DNA of 64,000 nt from DATJGR01 sp963812255. Lineage in GTDB: Bacteria > Pseudomonadota > Gammaproteobacteria > Pseudomonadales > Azotimanducaceae. Both the position numbers and the translations under genes were made by a program. Below, piece after piece: positions 34,915-42,526 of the stretch (position 1 is the stretch's first letter; each line of letters opens with the position of its first letter). The stretch lies in assembly GCA_963812255.1 (NCBI GenBank), contig CAWEUM010000003.1:1116001-1180000 (forward strand), in the 5' to 3' direction. The notes below the pieces were generated by a model, which saw nothing but the letters and a program-made list of their open reading frames with translations, was not told the origin of the DNA and ran no database searches.

Positions 34915-36119
34915 CCGATGTGCAGCACGACCCAGAACAATGTGGCGTTGAAATGAGAATCGACGCGGTGATCCTCGGGGCGTCCCCGAATGCGCTCAGC
35001 GCCGCGAGATCGCTCGGACGGGCGGGGCTGAGTGCGGTGATGGCGGCCGAGAAGAGCGCTCAGGCATTCGAACGCAGCCGTTATGCCGCGCAGTTCGAAG
35101 ATCTGGAAGGGCTGGACGACGAGAGTGTCGTCGTCCGTCTGATGGGCTTGCCCCAGCCGACCGATCGACCGTTCCTGCTGGCGACCGGTGATCGATACGC
35201 ATTGCTCGTAGCGAAATACCAAGCGCGGCTGGATGCACGGTATTGCTTCGTCTGCCCGAGTTACGCCGTGCTGGACGCGATCATCGACAAGGCGAAACTG
35301 TATGAAACCGCAAAGCGCCACGGTATCCCGCACCCGCGGTTTCACGTTGTGGCGGATCGCGCCGAAATCGATGTTGCTGTCGCAACCGTGCCGACACCGT
35401 GCTACGTCAAGCCCGCGCTTGCGCATCAGTGGCGGTCCTTAAAGCGGGGTCAGAAGCTCGAGCGCGCAGACACGCCCGCGCAACTGCGAGCGATTCTCCA
35501 AGACTTCATCGAGGCCGGCCAGGTTGCCATTCCGTTGGAAATCATCCCGGGGAATGACAGCGATGTGTTCTCTGTATGTACGTACATCGACCGCTCCGGC
35601 AGGCCGATCGCGTGGCGAACGAAACGAAAGCTGCGTCAGTTCCCTGTCGACGCCGGAGATGCGAGTGCACAGGAGATTTGCGATCAGCCCGACGTCGCCG
35701 AACTCGGGTTGAAACTCCTGGGCATCACCCAGCATCGCGGTCCGGCCACCGTCGAGTTTCGTCGGGACGCGCGCGACGGACGATTCGTGCTGATGGAGAT
35801 CAATGCGCGCACCATACTCGGTCAGGAGATGATCACGCGCTCGGGCCTGGACGTGCCTCTAAACGCGTACCGTGACGCGAAGATGCTTCCTCCGCTGCCG
35901 CTGAACACGCCCAAATTCATCCGTTGGATCGCTTTCGGATCTGATTTTCGGGCGTTCCGGGTTCTTCGGGCGCGCGGAGCGCTAACGACTGTGCAATGGA
36001 TCTATTCGGTGTTGGGCTGTCGATCGTTCGCATACTTTGCGATCGATGATGTCGCGCCGTTCGCAACGAGGCTACGACGCTGGCTCGACGTCCACATGAC
36101 GTTTCAACGAGGAGGGTAA
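34911..36119 (+). CDS. ATP-grasp ligase, carboxylate-amine ligase-like
   Basis: A 402-residue protein whose start is GTG at 34911 (overlap) or ATG at 34953, where AVILGASPNALSAARSLGRAG gives a typical N-terminal pre-ATP-grasp Rossmann-like strand. ATP-grasp features: DKAKLYETAKRHGIPHPRFHVV, PCYVKPALAHQW, PLEIIPGNDSDVFSVCTYIDRSG and the metal site TVEFRRDARDGRFVLMEINARTI. The overall shape resembles D-aspartate ligase and similar enzymes. Coupled to a papain-like hydrolase and an M48 protease, it may make a peptide or amino-acyl conjugate. The acceptor is unknown. Confidence 0.85.
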   Translation: MTDVQHDPEQCGVEMRIDAVILGASPNALSAARSLGRAGLSAVMAAEKSAQAFERSRYAAQFEDLEGLDDESVVVRLMGLPQPTDRPFLLATGDRYALLVAKYQARLDARYCFVCPSYAVLDAIIDKAKLYETAKRHGIPHPRFHVVADRAEIDVAVATVPTPCYVKPALAHQWRSLKRGQKLERADTPAQLRAILQDFIEAGQVAIPLEIIPGNDSDVFSVCTYIDRSGRPIAWRTKRKLRQFPVDAGDASAQEICDQPDVAELGLKLLGITQHRGPATVEFRRDARDGRFVLMEINARTILGQEMITRSGLDVPLNAYRDAKMLPPLPLNTPKFIRWIAFGSDFRAFRVLRARGALTTVQWIYSVLGCRSFAYFAIDDVAPFATRLRRWLDVHMTFQRGG

Positions 36120-36167
36120 CCCCTACGTCAGATAACGCCGACACATTCATCTGAGCCGACATCCCGA

Positions 36168-36779
36168 CTATTTGCGGTTGAGCCACGCAGCGAGGGCGAG
36201 CAAGCGCTCTTCCTTGCGCCACGACTTTGCGCCCGCTGGTCTTGCATTCTTCATCAAACTGTCGCAGTCGGCCGCGCTGCATTTCAGCGAGTGAATCGCA
36301 TCCGAAAGGACGCTCTTCTCGTCTTGATCGATGCGTTCGATCCGCATGGCATCGAGGGCGATCCGCGTCGCGTCGCGTATCGCATCGCCTTCCGCAACGT
36401 GGATGTGCGCGTGAGACCCGAGGATGCGATCGAGATCGTCGCTGAGCCGACCACGACCCGTCAGAACGACGGCACGCGTCCAGCGTAGTTGTGCAGCCTC
36501 GAGCGTCTGACCAAATGCGTTGAGTTGCACCTTCGCCGCAGACGCTTGTCGGCGGCGCCCGTTGCGAACGGTTGCAGCCGGGTCACGCGGTTGAGTAACT
36601 CGATTCAGTCCGTGCCATCCTCCGGCGACATGATAGGGCTCGCTGACGTCTCGGTCGTCCGTCGCGACGAGATCGACCCGACCCGTATAGACAGGTGTCG
36701 GAGATGGCGCATCGACCAGGACAGCAACCGCGTTGGTCCATCCCATATGGGCTTTGAACGACACACACACCGTCTTCAT
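36168..36779 (-). CDS. Protein of unknown function (203 aa)
   Basis: I do not assign a function. The protein opens with VCVSFKAHMGWTNAVAVLVDAP, and has VDLVATDDRDVSEPYHVAGG, a pattern I have seen in short uncharacterised bacterial proteins (K-x-H-x-GW at the start, then E-PYH). No membrane segment is visible and the C-terminal half is helical with several cysteines. It converges on the ATP-grasp gene with 48 bases between stops. Upstream is a stretch with an 11-G tract and a doubtful small frame on the same strand. Confidence 0.65.
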   Translation of the reverse strand: MKTVCVSFKAHMGWTNAVAVLVDAPSPTPVYTGRVDLVATDDRDVSEPYHVAGGWHGLNRVTQPRDPAATVRNGRRRQASAAKVQLNAFGQTLEAAQLRWTRAVVLTGRGRLSDDLDRILGSHAHIHVAEGDAIRDATRIALDAMRIERIDQDEKSVLSDAIHSLKCSAADCDSLMKNARPAGAKSWRKEERLLALAAWLNRK

Positions 36780-36948
36780 GGTGCACCTGTTCCCGCGGGA
36801 CGCGAAGATCGTATGTCATTGATCCAGTGATAGCTATCTTCCGCACGAGCAGCCGGGAGCATCAGTGGATCGGTAGCGGATTTGGAACCGCCTGAGCCAA
36901 AGAAAACCGCCACGGGGTTCTCGCACAACCAAGGAATCTACGACGCGA

Positions 36949-37089
36949 TCAAACGCATGGGGGGGGGGGTGACCTGCCAACTTGAGAAAACGAGATCGGG
37001 GACCGCGACACATCAGACGGAGCCACGCGGGAAGCCACGTGCCGGATCCATGCGGCAAAAACCCTCGCGTGTGGCAAGGCATCTGTCAT
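36949..37089 (-). CDS. Candidate small frame interrupted by an 11-base C tract (minus strand)
   Basis: From the ATG at 37089 (AAGGAG six bases upstream) a 46-codon frame runs through the homopolymer tract at 36969-36959 and ends at once after it. With one base fewer in the tract (10 instead of 11) the frame would stay open for another 36 codons or so, to 36834. Thus the frame could be length-switched, or the tract may have a sequencing error. The product resembles no family I know. Plus-strand reading of the same DNA gives another open frame, so coding is doubtful. Confidence 0.3.
   Translation of the reverse strand: MTDALPHARVFAAWIRHVASRVAPSDVSRSPISFSQVGRSPPPPCV
36959..36969. repeat. Homopolymer tract G11 (plus strand)
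   Basis: An uninterrupted run of eleven G residues in a 379-base gap (36780-37158) between the gene at 36168-36779 and the beta-helix membrane gene. Such tracts slip in replication and are used as phase switches in some bacteria; they are also a common site of assembly error. No other comparable tract was noted in the window. Apart from this tract and the small minus-strand frame, I see nothing definite in the gap. Confidence 0.8.
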
Positions 37090-37158
37090 CGGTAGCTCCT
37101 TGCAGCTGTCGAAGTGTAGATCCAACATCATGGCTCACTGCGTTGCTGCTGACCCGCA

Positions 37159-38985
37159 ATGACAACCATAACGAGTTCCGGTGCTGCGATTCACACGTCC
37201 GAAGCCGAGCTTCATTTGCTCGCGGCCATCGCGGCGGATGTCGTTGCCGACTTTTCGATGCGACCGCCCCCGCAGCGACGACTCAGCGCAGCCTTTCTCG
37301 AAGCGTTGATCTCGGGTACCGATAAAGGTCAAACGGCACTGCGTGGCGCGCTCCGCATCCGCGGCGCCGAGATCGTCGGCCGCTTGCGTCCGTTGCGGCG
37401 CGAGCGTGGCGACGGCATTGCAGCGCTGCTGTTCTGGTCATGTCAGTTCGACGGCGTGGTTGATTTGAGCGGCGGTGATTTCCTTTCGCTGCGGTTCGTC
37501 GACTGCATGCTGCCCGCATTCATCGGGGCGAGTCTAACCACCAAAGCCGATCTCGATCTCTCCGGCTCTCGCTTCTCCGGGGTTGACGATTACGCGTGCG
37601 AGCTGGCGGACGTCGGTACCTGTTCCATTCACCTGAGTAACGCGCGCATCGGCGGGCGGCTGGCAGTCAGCTCCACCCCGCAAGCGCGGCCCACCATGAA
37701 TGGAGTCGTTCGCTTGGACGGTGCCCGCGTGGATGGCGACGTGTGCCTCGATGGCGTGCTCATCGACGGCCGCGGCGATGCGGCGCTGAGTGCGCGCTCC
37801 ATGATTGTCGGCGGCAACGTAGATCTCGGCTGGGCCGGCGGCTACCGGTTCGAGGCACTCGGTGAGGTTTCGCTCGCCGCCGCACGCATCGTTGGCGATC
37901 TGATTCTGAGCGGTGCGAAACTCGCCAACCCGACCGGCCGCGCGCTGCACTGCGAGGATCTCAGAGTCGAGTCGGTGTTTCTGGGCGCCGACGGGGAGGC
38001 TCCGTTCGAGGCTGCTGGGCGGCTCAACTTCCTGTCGGCAACCCTTGGCGGCAGCTTTTTCATGACCAATGCCCGGCTGGCGCCTGGTCCCGACATGAAC
38101 TTCCTTGGCCGCGACCGACCCGTCGCGCTGAACCTTCAGCAGCTGCGCGTCTCCAACGCGCTCGTCATGACGAACATCGGTGCCCTCGATCCGGACGGGC
38201 CGCCGCCGTTGCGGTCCACGCCGGCCAAACCGGTGGAGGGCTGGTTTCTGCTGAATGGCGCCCAGCTCAACGGCGTCATCGACAATCTCGACAGCGGCTG
38301 GCCGGCGCACGGTTATCTCGATCTGGAAGGCGCTACGTACGAGCGGCTGGGTAACGCCGTTGGGCGGGAACTCGTCGCCGGCCGCATCGCATGGCTGCGC
38401 CGCCAGTTTCCGCACGGAAATCCGAGTGCCGAGACCTTCAGGCCGCAGCCCTACGAGGAACTCAGCCGCGTGCTGCGCCGCCACGGTCAGGCGCAGGAAG
38501 CCGACGCCATCGCCGTGGAAAAGATCCGCATGCGGCTTGCCGCGCGCATCGATCGGCCGTGGGCGCGGGTCGTGCCAAACCTGCTCATGCTCGTCAGCCA
38601 CCACGGCTACTCCACCGGCCGCGCAGTGCTGTCCTTCGTGATCTTCGTGCTGCTCGGTGCGCTGATGTACTCGATCGCATTGTGGGGGTTCGAACAGCCG
38701 TTTGTGCCGTTCGAGATGTCGCCTGAACCCGTGGAATATGTGTTTCCGTTCGATCTCGCCCGAGTCGCGGCTGAACGAGGGTGCCCGGGATTGAACGTCT
38801 TCGAGTACGCGCTCGACATCGCACTACCCGTCATCAGTCTGGGTCAGGACACCTATTGCCGCTTTGCACCCGAAGGCGCGTGGCGTTGGGTCTGGTCGCT
38901 CCTGCACAGTCTCTATGTGCTGCTGGGCACCGCGCTATCGGCCGTGGTAGTACTCACCCTGACGGGTGTACTGAGGCGCGACTAG
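37159..38985 (+). CDS. Pentapeptide-like beta-helix membrane protein
   Basis: A 608-residue protein. Residues from about 60 to 400 contain repeated short strands of the kind VDLSGGDFLSLRFVDC, DLDLSGSRFSG, IGGRLAVSS, VVRLDGARVDGDVCLDG, VGGNVDLGW, IVGDLILSGAKLA, LGGSFFMTNARLA, which predict a right-handed beta-helix. The C-terminus has two or more membrane helices (VLSFVIFVLLGALMYSIALWG and LYVLLGTALSAVVVLTLTGVL). Similar proteins are sometimes labelled membrane-associated oxidoreductase, without known chemistry. The beta-helix may bind a partner; function unknown. It overlaps the opposing remnant at its stop. Confidence 0.72.
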   Translation: MTTITSSGAAIHTSEAELHLLAAIAADVVADFSMRPPPQRRLSAAFLEALISGTDKGQTALRGALRIRGAEIVGRLRPLRRERGDGIAALLFWSCQFDGVVDLSGGDFLSLRFVDCMLPAFIGASLTTKADLDLSGSRFSGVDDYACELADVGTCSIHLSNARIGGRLAVSSTPQARPTMNGVVRLDGARVDGDVCLDGVLIDGRGDAALSARSMIVGGNVDLGWAGGYRFEALGEVSLAAARIVGDLILSGAKLANPTGRALHCEDLRVESVFLGADGEAPFEAAGRLNFLSATLGGSFFMTNARLAPGPDMNFLGRDRPVALNLQQLRVSNALVMTNIGALDPDGPPPLRSTPAKPVEGWFLLNGAQLNGVIDNLDSGWPAHGYLDLEGATYERLGNAVGRELVAGRIAWLRRQFPHGNPSAETFRPQPYEELSRVLRRHGQAQEADAIAVEKIRMRLAARIDRPWARVVPNLLMLVSHHGYSTGRAVLSFVIFVLLGALMYSIALWGFEQPFVPFEMSPEPVEYVFPFDLARVAAERGCPGLNVFEYALDIALPVISLGQDTYCRFAPEGAWRWVWSLLHSLYVLLGTALSAVVVLTLTGVLRRD

Positions 38986-39940
38986 CAACGCTGCGACCAA
39001 GCTTCGGGAGCGTGCGAGATTAGTCGGCTGCTGCTCCTTGGGGCCGACTCCATCCTCCGTACGACTCCGGCATTTCCGTCGACGGTGACGAGCTGCCCGT
39101 CGACGAGGGTGGAGGTCGCGTTCCCGGTGCCGAGCACCGCCGGGACGCCATGCTCGCGCGCGATGATCGCGGGATGCGAGAGCATGCCGCCGCCGTCGGT
39201 GACGAGGGCGCCGGCGTGGCCGAAGATCACCGCCCAGCTTGAGTGGGTGGTGGGGCACACAAGCACGTCGCCAGGTTGCAGGCGATCGAGCTCATCCTCA
39301 CCACGAACGATTCGCGCCGGACCGGTGTAGGTCCCCGGGGACACCGGGATTCCAACCAAGTTGCCTGCGCCATCACGCTGCGACGCGGGCGTCACCATCG
39401 CGTGTTGGAGAGCCCAACTGGTCGCCTCCATCAGACGCCGAAGCGGCTGCGGCAGGCCGCGCGGGTCGGGATCCGGCACCGGGGCTGGCCCCACCCTTGA
39501 CGGGCCGGGGTGCGCGAGTACCCACGCTCGTTCGGACTTGCGTCGACGGATGCGCTCCGCGAGCGAGGCGCCCGCGGGTAGCGCCGCGCGCAACTCGCCT
39601 GCTTCGAAAAACGCGACGTCAACGGCGGCGCCGATCGTCCCTGCAAGCGCAAGGCGCTTGCCGATTTCGAGAAGCACGCGGCGCACGAGCCCACACGGCA
39701 GGCCTTCGGTGTACAGCACGTTGTCGTCGCGCATGGGGTAGACGACCTCCGCGTAAGCGAGGGCGCGCTCGAATCGCTCGAGCTCGGCGCCGTCCAGCCC
39801 CGGACGAGCTCTGCACCAGACCAAGGATGAGATCCTCTCGTTCAGACAGCATCGGCGATCCGGGTTCGGCGTCGATGGTGCGCAGTCCCCAGCGCGCTAC
39901 GCGCATCAAGCTCAGGGCCTGGGCCGGTGATGCCCTCCAT
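38982..39940 (-). pseudogene. Remnant of a PEP-utilising enzyme (mobile domain), 5'-truncated and frameshifted
   Basis: The longest frame (280 codons from a TTG at 39824) carries EVVYPMRDDNVLYTEGLPCGLVRRVLLEIGKRL and the swivelling phosphohistidine domain with ALVTDGGGMLSHPAIIAREHGVPAV, where the H of LSHP is the family's phosphohistidine. A further piece of the same family, ALSLMRVARWGLRTIDAEPGSPMLSEREDLILGL, is read in another frame just upstream (to about 39940), so the gene is frameshifted and also lacks the ATP-grasp-like N-terminal domain. It resembles rifampicin phosphotransferase/PEP-synthase-type proteins. It abuts a MarC stub. Confidence 0.7.
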
Positions 39941-39968
39941 CTCGCGCGTCGCTGCGGTCGTCGCAGCC

Positions 39969-40091
39969 GACGTTCCGCGCGCGCCTGGCTTCGAAACGCG
40001 CCGGCACGGCGTTGAATGTCGGGATGTTGCCCAGCGGATCCATCACGAAGAACAACGTGACGGCCACCGCTAGAATGTCGGGGTAGTTCAT
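39969..40091 (-). pseudogene. MarC/YhgN family transporter, N-terminal stub
   Basis: From the ATG at 40091 the translation DILAVAVTLFFVMDPLGNIP and then TFNAVPARFEARRAR is the start of a MarC/YhgN (UPF0056) membrane protein, including the diagnostic MDPLGNIP. After about 40 residues similarity stops and the sequence passes into the PEP-utilising enzyme remnant. Normal members have about 200 residues with six helices, so most of the gene is missing. The joint suggests a deletion that fused two genes of the same orientation. Confidence 0.75.
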
Positions 40092-40156
40092 CGTCGGGCA
40101 GGATACGCTGCGACACCTCCGCACCCTACGTAACATCGCCGCATCCTCTGGTAACC

Positions 40157-40657
40157 GTGACGCGCGTGACCTCATTCATCCCGATGCTCACCGTCCTTGT
40201 GCTGATCGGCGCGGCCAACACAGCGCCGATCGTCGCGAAGAATCTGCTGGGAGCGCGACTGGCGCGCCCGCTCGACGGCGGCGTGAACTTCCTCGACGGG
40301 CGGCCGCTGTTCGGCAAATCCAAGACGCTGCGGGGCGTACTGGTGGGAATTCTCGCGCCGGCACTCATCGCGCCACTGCTGGGCCATCGACCATGGCACG
40401 GTCTCGTCATCGGCATCGTGGCGATGTCCGGCGATCTTTTGTCGAGTTTCACCAAGCGGCGGCTGGGACTCACCCCCAGCAGCCAGGCACTCGGGCTCGA
40501 TCAGATTCCCGAAGTACTGCTGCCGGCGCTCGCGGCGCGCGCGTGGTTCGGATTCTCATGGTGGCAGGTTGCAGAGATCATCGCTGCATTCGTCGTGCTG
40601 GAGATCGTCTTGTCGAAACTGCTGTTCCGGCTGAAGCTGCGGGATCGGCCGTATTAG
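40157..40657 (+). CDS. CDP-archaeol synthase (CarS)-like membrane protein
   Basis: A 166-residue membrane protein with the CarS signature: an opening hydrophobic helix, then the loop FLDGRPLFGKSKTLRG and later VAMSGDLLSSFTKRRLGL with the acidic GD that binds metal and CTP in this superfamily. CarS transfers CMP to archaeal ether lipids; bacterial homologues of this family occur, with unproved substrates, probably a phosphatidate-like lipid. Start GTG at 40157. The gene is divergent from the MarC stub and convergent with the phosphoesterase. Confidence 0.82.
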   Translation: MTRVTSFIPMLTVLVLIGAANTAPIVAKNLLGARLARPLDGGVNFLDGRPLFGKSKTLRGVLVGILAPALIAPLLGHRPWHGLVIGIVAMSGDLLSSFTKRRLGLTPSSQALGLDQIPEVLLPALAARAWFGFSWWQVAEIIAAFVVLEIVLSKLLFRLKLRDRPY

Positions 40658-40678
40658 CGTTGCGCCTGGGACACGACA

Positions 40679-41623
40679 CTAGATAAAACGCAGGCGATGC
40701 AGCGTCACCTCGGGCGGACAATTGATGCGCACATCGACGATGCTCGTCCCCGCGCCCACCGAGGTATACCCCTGCATGGTGTGGTGCTGCCAGGCGCCGC
40801 GCCCATAGCGTCGCGGCAGCTTCGCGTCCAGCGTGATTGGAACACCGCCCGGCAGGCAGATCTGGCCGCCATGGGTATGCCCGCACAGCATCACGTCGAA
40901 CCCTGCGTGGGCCGCCTGACGATAAATCTCGGGGGTATGCGATAGCAGGATCGACACCGCGCCTTCTGCAATTCGCCGCGATGCGCGCTCGAGATTATCC
41001 ACCCGGTAGTAGTGCGGATCATCTACGCCGGCGACGTGCACGGTTGCGCCGTCGCGCTCGATGCACGTGGATTCGTTCATCAGCATCTGGATGCCCATTG
41101 CCTCGAGCTCCGGCACCATGCTTACACTGTCGTGATTTCCCAGCACGCCCAGCGCCGGCATGCGCAGCACCGTGCAGATGCGGCGCATGCCCGCCAGCGC
41201 GTCTTCGATCGGCCCCGCCGTACCCGCCCGATAGTCACCGGTCAGCACACAGAGATCGTATTGGAGGTCACGCACCGCCGCCGCGATCGTCCCCACGATG
41301 CTGTCATTCATATCCACGTGCAGATCGCTCAGATGCAGCAGCGTGTAGCCGTCGAACGCAGCAGCGAGCCCCGGCAGGTGAATCTCATTGTGGCGCACTT
41401 CGAGGCGGTTGGCGTTCCGTCGCGCGCGGCCATACATCCCCACCAGCTTCAGACAGCCCCGGATGAGCTTCGGCAGAGCGTACCAGTTCTCCGGGTGAAA
41501 AATGTTGACGCCGCCGCCGAATACCCGCGCTTCATGCTCGCGCTCAATGCCGAGTCGCTGATTGGCATGCACGCGTCCGAGCCGCGCGTGCAATGCAGCT
41601 ACAATTTCGCGGTCGTTTAGCAC
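40679..41623 (-). CDS. Metallophosphoesterase, YkuE/YaeI-like
   Basis: The protein of 314 residues from the GTG at 41623 has all calcineurin-like motifs: LLHLSDLHVDMND (DxH), VLTGDYRAG (GD), LGVLGNHDS (GNHD), ILLSHTP and MLCGHTHGGQICLPG (GHTH). It should bind two metals and hydrolyse a phosphoester; YaeI-type members act on lipid or nucleotide head groups. The N-terminus lacks an obvious signal peptide but has a basic amphipathic region. Upstream the frame is open to 41713 over a remnant, so the GTG start is preferred. Confidence 0.88.
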   Translation of the reverse strand: MLNDREIVAALHARLGRVHANQRLGIEREHEARVFGGGVNIFHPENWYALPKLIRGCLKLVGMYGRARRNANRLEVRHNEIHLPGLAAAFDGYTLLHLSDLHVDMNDSIVGTIAAAVRDLQYDLCVLTGDYRAGTAGPIEDALAGMRRICTVLRMPALGVLGNHDSVSMVPELEAMGIQMLMNESTCIERDGATVHVAGVDDPHYYRVDNLERASRRIAEGAVSILLSHTPEIYRQAAHAGFDVMLCGHTHGGQICLPGGVPITLDAKLPRRYGRGAWQHHTMQGYTSVGAGTSIVDVRINCPPEVTLHRLRFI

Positions 41624-41696
41624 AGGTGCGCACCCTCGCGGTTGTTGGATCCGTTGCGCGCATGATAAATCGCGCGGAGCAGCACAATGCGAGGCG

Positions 41697-42004
41697 TTAC
41701 GCGATGCCAGCAACCACTGCGTCGAACGCTACAACGCGCGGTTCGAGGCGCGCCACCGCGGCACGCCAGAAATCCGGCACATCGATTTGCGCACCCAGAT
41801 GCCGGCTAGCCAGATCCTCCGCCGTCATGCGTCCAGTATCACGCAGCAATGCAACGTAACGCGGATAAAAGTATGCTTCGCGCACCGCAGTTTCATCGAA
41901 CGTGCTGGCCGTTTCGGCCAGGGACATACCGTACCTGCGCTGACTCTCTGGCAGATCACTCATCACCCAGGAATGGAATGCGTGGCCCAGTTCGTGATTT
42001 CGCG
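41697..42004 (-). pseudogene. C-terminal remnant of an M3 family oligopeptidase
   Basis: The first recognisable residues, SRNHELGHAFHSWVMSDL, hold the zinc motif HELGH of M3 peptidases (oligoendopeptidase F type). RRYGMSLAETASTFDETAV follows directly with the expected ExASTFxE motif, and then LLRDTGRMTAEDLASRHLGAQID to the stop. Normally HExxH and the C-terminus are about 200 residues apart and the whole protein has about 600, so the gene lost its front and an inner part. The first residues of the piece have no start codon before HELGH. Confidence 0.75.
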
Positions 42005-42526
42005 AAACCGGTGCAGTACACGCCGGGCCGCTTGCTCGAACTCACGGTAGAGGATAGGAAACACAGACCACCTCTTCGCGAACCGTGCGGAGTATCAGGC
42101 GACTGGGCAGCGACGCGGAAGCCGGTGCTGGGTTGCCCAAGGATGTGGCGTCAGGCGAACGACCAATGGCTGGCGTGGCCGAACGCGCACGCGGGCTAGA
42201 ACTGGCCCGAAAGTCGCTAGTCGTCGAGACGAGTCTGCTTGTACAGGCAGTTGCGGAGTTTCAGTCGACCGTTGCCATAACCGGCGCGCAGAACGCGTTT
42301 ACGGCGGTATTCATCGTGGTATCCGATCAGCTGCTGAGTGCGGCCGAGTACACGCTGACATCCGTGATCGCCGACTACGTGGCGGGTGCATCGCTGGGCG
42401 GGCAAACGCCGGTGGGTTGTTCGAAGTATCAGATCCGCCCGCCTTCAGCGCGGCCACCGGCTTTTCGCGCGAGCCAGGAAACGCACCTGCTTTGAGGGGA
42501 CAAACAGACGTCGCGCGACGACGACG
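42005..42526. other. Unassigned stretch between M3 remnant and MFS gene
   Basis: About 520 bases without a convincing gene. Short frames exist on both strands (for example 42217-42405 minus, ending in GNGRLKLRNCLYKQTRLDD), but I recognise no family. Given the truncated peptidase beside it, this is probably decayed coding DNA. No RNA gene or repeat was seen. Confidence 0.4.

Noticed and set aside
35440..35470. GGGGTCAGAAG as a further copy of the GGGTCAGAGT repeat
   Set aside because: It lies in frame inside the ATP-grasp gene, has no inverted partner, and matches only part of the arm.
36882..37325. 147-codon plus-strand frame through the G11 tract
   Set aside because: It overlaps the start of the beta-helix gene, has a shadow-like Arg/Cys-rich tail, and no family similarity.
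42217..42405. 62-codon minus frame ending GNGRLKLRNCLYKQTRLDD
   Set aside because: Looks protein-like at the end but I could not connect it to a family; lies among gene remnants.
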